DNA from: Flavobacteriaceae bacterium
GTDB lineage: Bacteria > Bacteroidota > Bacteroidia > Flavobacteriales > Flavobacteriaceae
Direction: 5' to 3'
NCBI GenBank assembly: GCA_021647405.1
Contig: JAKIUU010000039.1
Span: 1-21,831 of the forward strand
DNA length: 21,831 bases
Shown here: one piece after another, positions 15,909 through 21,831 of the stretch
Layout: each line of letters begins with the position of its first letter
Numbering within the stretch: position 1 is the stretch's first letter
The notes under the pieces: model-generated
Databases searched by the model: none
What the model saw: only the letters and a program-made list of their open reading frames with translations
What the model was told of the DNA's origin: nothing
Program-made: the position numbers and the translations under genes

Positions 15909-16250
15909 ATGCATGAACTTTCTATAGCTATGGGTATTGTTAAAATAGCCGAAGATGAAGTTATAAAGGCAAATGTTGAAAAGGTTACTAAAATTGAACT
16001 TGAAATTGGTGTTTTGGCGGGTGTTGAGTTAGACTCTTTAAATTTTGTTTGGAAATCGGCAGTAAAAGACAGTGTTCTTGAACATGCCGAAAAAGAAATT
16101 GAAATTGTTAAAGGAATAGGGAAATGTGTTGATTGCGATACTGAATTTGAAATGCTACATATATATGATACGTGTCCGAAGTGTAAAAGCAACTTTAAAG
16201 GCATATTACGCGGAAAAGAATTGAGAGTAAAAGCATTGGAAGTTATTTAA
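15909..16250 (+). CDS. hypA: Hydrogenase nickel-insertion protein HypA
   Basis: A 113-residue metallochaperone that delivers nickel, with HypB, to the large subunit. The true start is at MHELSIAMGIV: His2 and Glu3 are the N-terminal nickel ligands and must follow the initiator Met directly. An upstream in-frame TTG would add nine residues and destroy that site. The C-terminal zinc site is intact with Cys73, Cys76 (CVDC), Cys89 and Cys92 (CPKC). It is the first gene of the forward-strand hypA-hypB-hypC unit, 12 bases before hypB, diverging from the hydrogenase structural genes. Confidence 0.97.
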   Translation: MHELSIAMGIVKIAEDEVIKANVEKVTKIELEIGVLAGVELDSLNFVWKSAVKDSVLEHAEKEIEIVKGIGKCVDCDTEFEMLHIYDTCPKCKSNFKGILRGKELRVKALEVI

Positions 16251-16262
16251 AATTATATAATT

Positions 16263-17045
16263 ATGTGTGGAACTTGTGGCTGTGGATCTGATACTAATGG
16301 TCCTGTTATTTCGAAACCTGGCGAACATGCGCATACGCATGATGACCACCATCACCACCATGATGGTCATACGCATTCTCATGAACACCAACACAAAGTA
16401 TTAGAAATTGAGCAAGATATTTTACAACATAATAAAATGCTGGCTGCCAGAAACAGAGGTTATTTTGAAGCTAAAAATATTTTCGCATTAAATATGGTAA
16501 GTTCACCTGGTTCTGGAAAAACATCAATTTTAGAACGCACTTTAGCCGATTTAAAAGAAAGTATTCCGTTTTACGTCATAGAAGGCGATCAGCAAACTTT
16601 AAATGATGCCAATAGGATTGATGCGCTAAATATCCCCGTTATTCAAATTAATACAGGAAAAGGTTGTCATTTAGAAAGCGATATGGTTTTTAATGCTGTT
16701 AAAAAACTAGAGGTTCGAAATAATTCTGTTTTATTGATAGAAAATGTTGGAAATTTGGTGTGCCCTTCTATGTTTGATTTGGGCGAGCGTAAGCGTGTTG
16801 TAATTATCAGTACAACAGAGGGTGAGGATAAACCTATAAAATACCCTGATATGTTTCATACGGCAGATATTTGTATTATAAATAAAATAGATTTGCTGCC
16901 TTATGTTAATACGGATATAAATAAGCTCAAAAATTACGCTTTACAAGTAAATCCGAATTTGAAATTTTTTGAAGTTTCGGCTACAAAAGGCACAGGAATG
17001 GATGATTGGTACAACTGGTTAAAATCTTATGGTATTTCATCTTAA
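16263..17045 (+). CDS. hypB: Hydrogenase nickel-insertion GTPase HypB, with N-terminal Cys motif and His-rich segment
   Basis: A 260-residue SIMIBI-class GTPase that drives nickel transfer to the hydrogenase precursor. The N-terminus MCGTCGCG is a high-affinity nickel site like that in E. coli HypB (CxxCxC). Residues 22-44 hold 13 histidines, a nickel-storage stretch like those in rhizobial HypB. The G domain has the P-loop SSPGSGKTS (80-88), IEGDQQT, the metal-site GKGCHLES with Cys135 and His136, ENVGNLVCP, and NKIDLL. Having both the Cys motif and the His stretch is a combined form. It lies between hypA and hypC and appears complete. Confidence 0.97.
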   Translation: MCGTCGCGSDTNGPVISKPGEHAHTHDDHHHHHDGHTHSHEHQHKVLEIEQDILQHNKMLAARNRGYFEAKNIFALNMVSSPGSGKTSILERTLADLKESIPFYVIEGDQQTLNDANRIDALNIPVIQINTGKGCHLESDMVFNAVKKLEVRNNSVLLIENVGNLVCPSMFDLGERKRVVIISTTEGEDKPIKYPDMFHTADICIINKIDLLPYVNTDINKLKNYALQVNPNLKFFEVSATKGTGMDDWYNWLKSYGISS

Positions 17046-17111
17046 ATTCTATATACCTTAATTGTCATTTGAAAAGGAGGGTTTATCTATTGAACTAAAA
17101 ATAAAAAAAAT

Positions 17112-17363
17112 ATGTGTTTATCAATTCCAGGAAAATTAATAGAAATAACATCAGAATTAGATAAGACCTTTAGATTAGGCAAAGTTTCTTTTGATGGAAT
17201 TATAAAAGAAGTAAGCTTAACTTTAGTACCCGAAGCCAATGTAGGAGACTATGTTTTGGTACATGTAGGTGCGGCTATTTCTACTATTGATGAAGTTGAA
17301 GCTAAAAAAACCTTTGACCTCCTAAAACAGCTCGATGAGCTTCATGAGTTGAATTCTGAATAG
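17112..17363 (+). CDS. hypC: Hydrogenase maturation chaperone HypC
   Basis: An 83-residue chaperone that carries the Fe(CN)2CO unit with HypD and then holds the large-subunit precursor open for iron insertion. It begins MCLSIPGKLIEI; Cys2, exposed after removal of the initiator Met, is the essential iron and precursor ligand. VGDYVLVHVGAAISTIDE is the other family block. Length is normal. It is 66 bases after hypB, a wider gap than elsewhere in the unit, but there is no terminator between them. Only one hypC/hybG-type gene is seen, consistent with a single hydrogenase. Confidence 0.96.
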   Translation: MCLSIPGKLIEITSELDKTFRLGKVSFDGIIKEVSLTLVPEANVGDYVLVHVGAAISTIDEVEAKKTFDLLKQLDELHELNSE

Positions 17364-17424
17364 AAAAGTGATTTGATATAAACACTTTTTAACCACTTAT
17401 AAAAGCCCTTAAAAAAAATAAGAT

Positions 17425-17432
17425 TACCTTTG
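17425..17432 (+). promoter_or_regulatory. Bacteroidota-type -7 box upstream of the cold-shock gene
   Basis: TACCTTTG matches TAnnTTTG exactly and ends 29 bases before the ATG at 17462. This suggests that the cold-shock gene has its own promoter rather than depending on the hypABC transcript. The -33 element is not clear. Confidence 0.5.
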
Positions 17433-17461
17433 TTGCTGATATTAATTTTTAACAAGTAATA

Positions 17462-17659
17462 ATGAATAACGGAACAGTAAAATTTTTTAACAGTGCTAAA
17501 GGGTTTGGATTTATAATTCCAGACGACGGAAGCAAAGATGTATTTGTTCACAAGAACGATTTAATAGATAACATAACCGAAGGAGACAAAGTTAGTTATG
17601 GTATTGAAGAAAGTGAAAAAGGACTTAATGCTACAGAAGTAAAAGTGATTGTTGAATAA
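17462..17659 (+). CDS. Cold-shock (CspA-family) nucleic-acid-binding protein
   Basis: A 65-residue single cold-shock domain. It begins MNNGTVKFFNSAKGFGFI with the RNP1-like motif KGFGFI (residues 13-18), followed by the RNP2 motif VFVH (27-30), whose aromatics bind single-stranded RNA or DNA. Such proteins melt mRNA secondary structure. It has its own -7 box and a stem-loop terminator, so it is probably a single-gene unit that happens to follow hypC. No role in hydrogenase function is implied. It is slightly shorter than E. coli CspA (70 residues) but complete. Confidence 0.96.
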   Translation: MNNGTVKFFNSAKGFGFIIPDDGSKDVFVHKNDLIDNITEGDKVSYGIEESEKGLNATEVKVIVE

Positions 17660-17682
17660 TTCGCTTTTTACTTTTTAAAATC

Positions 17683-17715
17683 AAAAAGTCTGTCTTTGTT
17701 GAGAGGCTTTTTTTT
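17683..17715 (+). terminator. Rho-independent terminator after the cold-shock gene
   Basis: AAAAGTCT (17684-17691) pairs with AGGCTTTT (17704-17711) with one G-U pair around a 12-base loop, followed by a T-run to 17715. It lies 24 bases after the stop codon at 17659. Confidence 0.7.
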
Positions 17716-17752
17716 ATGCCTTTTAGTTAAATATTACAATATTATTAAGGCA

Positions 17753-19207
17753 TTAAAATCCCCCCATAACTTTAAAGTACATCTGGTCTTTAACTTTAAT
17801 AAGTTTGAGTTTTTCGCGTTGGTAGGCACGTTTTCCCGTTTTTATCAAGTCAAAAATATCAGCAATTATAGAAGTTGATTCTGCAAAATAGGAGTGGCCT
17901 AAAAAACTGGTATCTATTCCGGAAGCGTCAATAGTTTCTATTCCAGAAATCATAATAACCCCTTTGCCTGAATCGCCCGCACGGGCATTGCCATGCACTT
18001 GATGTGAAGCCTGTAAAGCCATATCGTTTGAAGACACATAAAGGGTAATGGGCTTTTTTATTTTTGAGACCATTTGTGGCGCAATATCGCGTTTAAAAAC
18101 ATCGGCATCTATATCTGGCGCCGCTAATATAATTTCTTTGATTCTATTTTTGAGTTCGGGTTTTTCTGTAAAGAGAGAAACAATGGCTTTTGTCAAACCT
18201 CTGTTCCCCATAGAATGTGCTACCAGATAAATATCATCAGCTTCAGAGCGCGTAAGATAATCTTCTAAAAAATTTTTGATATTGGCTTCAGACCAAGCAA
18301 TATTAGCTTCGTCTATGGTGTAAGCGGCTGTGTTGGATTGTGATGGCCATGAGTAGAAAACAGCTTCTCCGTCAAATAACAAATCGTATGAAATTTGAGC
18401 TGTACGTCTGGCAGCAGCAGCAAATGACACATTGTAGCCATGAACAAATAAGAATGAACTTTTTTTAGATGTTTTTTTTATATTATTTGATAATTTTTTA
18501 AAATAAGAGTCTTTGTTTAAAACCTTAATACTTTCTAAAACGACATGTTTTTTAGAATCTTCAGAAAATTCGAGACGCCATAATGAAGGCCGTTCAATTT
18601 CGCCAATTTTATGATCGTAAGGTATGGTTACCACACAGGTACCATATTGTAACATGCCTCTTTTACCTCCAAAACGGTTGTTTACATCATTACTCTTGGT
18701 GTCATTTCTATCTGTTGCAAAATAGACAGGCATTCTTATAAAATCTGGTTGCTTGTCATAACTAACAGGGTTTAAATTGCGTGTTAAGTTTGTTTTTTTT
18801 ATGCAAATGGATAAAACCTGATACTTCTTTTTACCGTCAATCATTTCAGTTTCAAACTCAAAAATCAATGTAGTGGTTTTATTAAAAGCATTATTATTTG
18901 CCAGCCAGTTCTTTAAATTAAAATCTTTAAAGGCGGTGTAGTCAGAAAATAGGTGTGTTTTATTATCTGTTAAAGTGATGTTTACTATTGTTTTAGAGAT
19001 GGCAAAATCATCTCCTTTGACTAGTTTAATCTTCAAATCATTAAAATCGAAATCTTTGGTAAGACAATGTGTTTTTATGTAGGGTTTTGTGCCATTAAAT
19101 AAGGCATATTTCGGCATATCTATTTGACTGTAAAGACCAATACTTAAACTCAAAAAGAAAATGATGATTAAGTATTTTTTTAGGGGACTTAATTTTAGTA
19201 AAGTCAT
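17753..19207 (-). CDS. Secreted DUF900-type alpha/beta hydrolase
   Basis: A 484-residue protein with an N-terminal signal (basic residues, hydrophobic stretch 12-25, ending LYSQ) and no lipobox cysteine, so probably periplasmic or surface-exposed. Residues ~30-150 form a beta-rich domain I do not recognise. The C-terminal half is an alpha/beta hydrolase of the DUF900 type: MPVYFATDRN entry block, oxyanion loop FVHGYN (255-259), nucleophile elbow AHSMGNRG with Ser332, Asp365 in AAPDID as a possible acid, and His438 in LGHSYF. Substrate is unknown; lipase or esterase activity is only an inference from the fold. It is convergent with the cold-shock gene and separated from the next reverse-strand operon by a strong terminator. 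Confidence 0.8.
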   Translation of the reverse strand: MTLLKLSPLKKYLIIIFFLSLSIGLYSQIDMPKYALFNGTKPYIKTHCLTKDFDFNDLKIKLVKGDDFAISKTIVNITLTDNKTHLFSDYTAFKDFNLKNWLANNNAFNKTTTLIFEFETEMIDGKKKYQVLSICIKKTNLTRNLNPVSYDKQPDFIRMPVYFATDRNDTKSNDVNNRFGGKRGMLQYGTCVVTIPYDHKIGEIERPSLWRLEFSEDSKKHVVLESIKVLNKDSYFKKLSNNIKKTSKKSSFLFVHGYNVSFAAAARRTAQISYDLLFDGEAVFYSWPSQSNTAAYTIDEANIAWSEANIKNFLEDYLTRSEADDIYLVAHSMGNRGLTKAIVSLFTEKPELKNRIKEIILAAPDIDADVFKRDIAPQMVSKIKKPITLYVSSNDMALQASHQVHGNARAGDSGKGVIMISGIETIDASGIDTSFLGHSYFAESTSIIADIFDLIKTGKRAYQREKLKLIKVKDQMYFKVMGGF

Positions 19208-19299
19208 AATTTGCCTGTTTAATTAAATATACCTTCTGGTAAGGTAGCGTGGCTAAGTTAGAGAAAATAAATAACTTTTGTTTTAGACATTATAAACAG

Positions 19300-19342
19300 A
19301 TCAAAAAAAGAGCTGCAATTAGTTTGCAGCTCTTTTTTTGAT
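19300..19342. terminator. Strong intrinsic terminator, 19-bp perfect stem
   Basis: ATCAAAAAAAGAGCTGCAA (19300-19318) and its exact reverse complement (19324-19342) flank a 5-base loop. The GC-rich GAGCTGC core is bordered by A and T tracts on both sides, so it can work on either strand. It sits 34 bases after the stop of the reverse-strand lipoprotein gene (in the direction of transcription) and ends the cytochrome-barrel-lipoprotein operon before the hydrolase gene. Confidence 0.92.
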
Positions 19343-19376
19343 TTCATCTCAATAGGTGTTTTTTATAAAATTCTAT

Positions 19377-20165
19377 TTAGTGAATGATGGTACCTTCTTC
19401 TAAAATGATGTCGTATTTGTAACCAGCCCCAAAGTCTTTGTTTAAAGTTACAACAGCTTTTATGGTAATTACAGTCCCTTCTTTAACAAATTCATTTGAG
19501 GTAACAACCAAATCATAATCATCTTTACTACCGTCTTTTAAATGAATCCAGTTTCTATTCATTATACCGGCATTTATTTTTGTACAAGTGCCACTAATTT
19601 GAACGGTTTTACCTGCGTATTTTTTAATATTTTTAACCAATTCAGATATTTTAATAGAACCTTTAACAACAATATTTTTTTGAGGTCTTTTGCTTTTGGC
19701 CACAACTTTTTTTGTGACTGTATTTTTGGCAGAAGGTTTTACTTTATTTTTTAACCCCGGATTACTTGCATGATTTGCCAAAACCAAATTTGAAGATATT
19801 AAATAGATTTTTTTAAAAACCCTATTGTATTCTTTACTCTCAAAATTTGTTTTAAGTAAGCCGCCTTTATAAAAATAAGTTTCGCCAATAGCAATATCCA
19901 TAATTCTGGTAGCTATCCAAAAAGGATCAACAACCCCTTTTTCTGTGACATTAATATATAAATATTTGTCTGTTTTAAGAATTTCGTTAACTTTTACAGT
20001 ATGTAAATCATCTTTAAATGACTTAGGTTCGGATGTTGCTTCCTTAACGGGAATAGTGGTATTGGTCTTTTTTATTGGGGTGTATTTGGCCTCATCTTTA
20101 CATGCCGTTAGGCTGAGGAAACCTGCTATTAATAGGGGCATTATTAATTTGGTGTTAGTAGGCAT
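19377..20165 (-). CDS. Lipoprotein with NrfJ-like domain and OB-fold-like domain
   Basis: A 262-residue lipoprotein: signal peptide with lipobox LTAC and Cys22 as the lipidated residue. Residues ~55-128 (VKVNEILKTDKYLYINV ... FWIATRIMDIAIGETYFYKGG ... NFESKEYNRVFKKIYLIS) match the pattern of NrfJ-related domains, proteins found beside cytochrome c nitrite reductase genes in some bacteria. A Lys-rich linker (~135-170) leads to residues ~170-262, an OB-fold-like domain (GKTVQISGTCTKI ... NWIHLKDGS ... GTVITIKAVVTLNKDFGAGY). Biochemical function is not known. Its start overlaps the beta-barrel gene by 11 bases, so expression is coupled. It probably sits in the periplasm attached to a membrane, near the cytochrome. 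The family calls are from pattern resemblance. Confidence 0.65.
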   Translation of the reverse strand: MPTNTKLIMPLLIAGFLSLTACKDEAKYTPIKKTNTTIPVKEATSEPKSFKDDLHTVKVNEILKTDKYLYINVTEKGVVDPFWIATRIMDIAIGETYFYKGGLLKTNFESKEYNRVFKKIYLISSNLVLANHASNPGLKNKVKPSAKNTVTKKVVAKSKRPQKNIVVKGSIKISELVKNIKKYAGKTVQISGTCTKINAGIMNRNWIHLKDGSKDDYDLVVTSNEFVKEGTVITIKAVVTLNKDFGAGYKYDIILEEGTIIH

Positions 20166-21771
20166 AATTTTTCTTTTTCTTTTTTTTGTTATTAAATCGT
20201 TTGACTATTCTCGTATTTATCCTATAACTGTTTCCCACATCGCTTTTTAAATATTCGGCATAAAGACTCAGTCTAAGATTTTGGCCAATATACGTAGATA
20301 AATCAGTTCCAAGGTAATATTGCATAGTTGTTTGCTCGTTACTAGTGTACGTATATCCCACAGCTCTTAGATAAAAACTGGAACTGACTTTGTCTTTAAG
20401 AATTGTTCTGTAATGTCTTAGGGATAAAATGTTACTTGTTAGATAATTAGAGGTATTTCTGTTGTAATGTACAGAAAAGGATCCGCCAATTTTAGGAAGT
20501 TTATACATGCTAACATAGGCATTTATATTTTGCGATTTATTCTGATTGTCGCTTTGAAAACGTGAACTATAACTTACCCCAGCATTGACGTATTTATAAG
20601 GTTTAAAGTTTAGCCTAAACCGCAATCCTTGACGTGATAAGTCATCTGAGAGCATTCGTTCAACTTCAGACCTAAAAGTTTCGTAATAGATGATGCGTTT
20701 TCTCGAGTCGTAAGAAAGCGAGAAATTTACTTTTCGGTTAAACCGATATCTTGCCGACATGTACAAATTGGTTAGTCTAAAATTATTTGTTATCACACCA
20801 TTTAAGTTTTCAAAAACATCTAATTCGAAAGATGAGTACAAATTAAGGGTGTTAAAGAAAGTACTTGAGTGTTGAAAATAGGTATATTTACGGTCAACTT
20901 TTCCTTTGTTTTGTTGTTCAATAAAACCAAATGTTGTTTCAGAAATCACATCGGTAGAACTTGTTTTTCTGCCAACATAGAGACCGTATTGAAATAAGTC
21001 GGCATTAAAACCGTAATCGGTTATGTCAGGGCGAAAACCAGCTATAACACCTACGTAGTTTTTGCCAAAATGTTTTTCAGCTTGAAGCCCGTCAATAGCT
21101 CCTAATGATGAGGTTTTAGTGTTAATTTTTCTACCTACTGCTACAGATAATGTTGGAGAGGCTTTGTATTTTAAAGAAAGACTGTAAATATTTAAAGGCT
21201 TATTATCTGAATTGGTATGAGTTTCTTTTCTGATATTTAAATAGGTCTCAAAAGAAAATTTCGAGTTATTTATATGATCAGCAAACATAGAAAAACGTGT
21301 CATAAATCGGTGTCTATTATCTCTATTAGTATAGAAATTACTATAAGTGGAAGCTGAAATCTTTCCTGAAATACGCTCTAAATTTTTTACCTCTTTCGGA
21401 TTATTTTTAACCGTCTTTTGGATTGTTTTTGTTTTAACAACAGCTGTTTTTACTTCTGCGTCCTTGTCTTTTTTTAACGAATACTTAAAAACGACAGTGG
21501 CATCTTTTTTAACGGTACATCCATTTATAATTTCACAAACAAGTGATTTAGAAGATTTATTTTTCACCAATAAGCAGGGACTATCATTACCTTCTACATA
21601 CAAAGAATCGCCTACTTTTATTAGACTTGTACTTTCAAATTTAACGTAAACATTTTTTGAGGTAACAAAAGTTACCTGCCCTTTTAAACGGTTCTTTCTG
21701 TTTTGGCCAGATGCTTTTAAACCAAAGCCACATAATACTATTAAAACTAAAATATATTTCATATCACACAT
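20155..21771 (-). CDS. Outer-membrane beta-barrel protein with N-terminal beta domain
   Basis: Up to 538 residues; the likelier start is the second ATG at 21762 (MKYILVLIVLC...), giving a normal signal peptide ending SGQ. Residues ~28-97 form a small beta-rich domain (LKGQVTFVTSKNVYVKF ... VGDSLYVEG ... KKDATVVFKY) that could be SH3-like or OB-like. After a Lys/Thr-rich linker, residues ~135-538 are alternating polar/aromatic strands (for example NLYMSARYRFNRKVNFSLSY, SSRFQ, RLSLYAEYLK) of an outer-membrane barrel of perhaps 16-18 strands. No TonB plug or SusC-like features are seen. I do not recognise the exact family. It follows the cytochrome c fragment by only 8-17 bases and overlaps the next lipoprotein gene, so all three form one operon. 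Confidence 0.7.
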   Translation of the reverse strand: MCDMKYILVLIVLCGFGLKASGQNRKNRLKGQVTFVTSKNVYVKFESTSLIKVGDSLYVEGNDSPCLLVKNKSSKSLVCEIINGCTVKKDATVVFKYSLKKDKDAEVKTAVVKTKTIQKTVKNNPKEVKNLERISGKISASTYSNFYTNRDNRHRFMTRFSMFADHINNSKFSFETYLNIRKETHTNSDNKPLNIYSLSLKYKASPTLSVAVGRKINTKTSSLGAIDGLQAEKHFGKNYVGVIAGFRPDITDYGFNADLFQYGLYVGRKTSSTDVISETTFGFIEQQNKGKVDRKYTYFQHSSTFFNTLNLYSSFELDVFENLNGVITNNFRLTNLYMSARYRFNRKVNFSLSYDSRKRIIYYETFRSEVERMLSDDLSRQGLRFRLNFKPYKYVNAGVSYSSRFQSDNQNKSQNINAYVSMYKLPKIGGSFSVHYNRNTSNYLTSNILSLRHYRTILKDKVSSSFYLRAVGYTYTSNEQTTMQYYLGTDLSTYIGQNLRLSLYAEYLKSDVGNSYRINTRIVKRFNNKKKKKKNYAY

Positions 21772-21779
21772 CGTTTAAA

Positions 21780-21831
21780 TTAATCTCCAGTCCCATTAGG
21801 GTGACAATCAAAACAAGAAGTAGGTGTGTAG
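21780..21831 (-). CDS. c-type cytochrome, C-terminal end only (5' part outside window)
   Basis: Too short for normal gene finding, but the reverse strand from the window edge reads in frame YTPTSCFDCHPNGTGD and then TAA at 21780-21782. CFDCH is a CxxCH covalent heme-binding motif, so this is the end of a c-type, possibly multiheme, cytochrome that begins beyond the window. The stop lies 8-17 bases before the beta-barrel start on the same strand, so it is in the same operon. Heme number and length cannot be known from here. A chance CxxCH in a 16-codon tail is possible but unlikely given the context. Confidence 0.55.
   Translation of the reverse strand, partial: YTPTSCFDCHPNGTGD

Noticed and set aside
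16315..16400. CAT/CAC-rich stretch as a possible tandem repeat
   Set aside because: It is simply the histidine codons of the HypB metal-binding segment, with irregular spacing.
17071..17080. GAAAAGGAGG, a strong Shine-Dalgarno-like sequence between hypB and hypC
   Set aside because: It ends 31 bases before the hypC ATG and no start codon follows at a usable distance. The next short frame (TTG AAC TAA) is not a gene. Probably chance.
1..21831. CRISPR arrays, tRNA or rRNA genes, prophage or insertion sequences
   Set aside because: No regularly spaced repeats, cloverleaf-like sequences, rRNA signatures or transposase/integrase motifs were seen on either strand.

Overview
The window is AT-rich and, except for about the first 1.1 kb, looks like the genome of a marine-type flavobacterium (Bacteroidota). 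Coding starts lack Shine-Dalgarno sequences, exact TAnnTTTG -7 boxes stand 24-30 bases before several starts, and the proteins have a flavobacterial flavour. The first ~1.08 kb is different. It has higher GC, Shine-Dalgarno-like purine runs, the 3' end of a thiamine diphosphokinase, and a protein resembling a spirochaete family of unknown function. That second gene runs without a stop into the C-terminal half of a PMT-type glycosyltransferase in another frame. I read this as two unrelated genomes joined, most simply an assembly chimera at about 1075-1110.

From ~1.08 to 6.2 kb there are envelope and housekeeping genes: a PMT/GT39-like glycosyltransferase (5' truncated), a GT87-like polyprenol-sugar glycosyltransferase, a reverse-strand pair of an MJ1255-type glycosyltransferase and an LpxH-like metallophosphoesterase, and a YebC-family protein.

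From 6.3 to 17.4 kb lies a compact, apparently complete [NiFe]-hydrogenase island. The reverse strand carries, in transcription order, the Tat-exported small subunit, large subunit, membrane cytochrome b, maturation protease, hypF, hypD and hypE. The forward strand carries hypA-hypB-hypC diverging from the structural genes and a NicO-type nickel transporter converging on hypE. The small subunit has the six-cysteine proximal-cluster pattern of oxygen-tolerant group 1d (Hyd-1/MBH-like) enzymes, and the large subunit has intact L1 and L2 motifs with a 20-residue tail for the protease to remove. The genes together could import nickel, build the Fe(CN)2CO centre, insert nickel, process the large subunit, export the dimer and pass electrons from periplasmic H2 to the quinone pool. 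A 13-bp perfect inverted repeat separates the structural from the maturation genes, and the two forward-strand units share a 14-base promoter-region sequence.

From 17.4 kb to the end come a cold-shock protein with its own promoter and terminator, a secreted DUF900-type alpha/beta hydrolase, and a reverse-strand operon: the 3' end of a c-type cytochrome (CxxCH), an outer-membrane beta-barrel with an extra N-terminal domain, and a lipoprotein joining an NrfJ-like domain to an OB-fold-like domain. This last operon is the least familiar part of the window and could be an outer-membrane redox module next to the hydrogenase.
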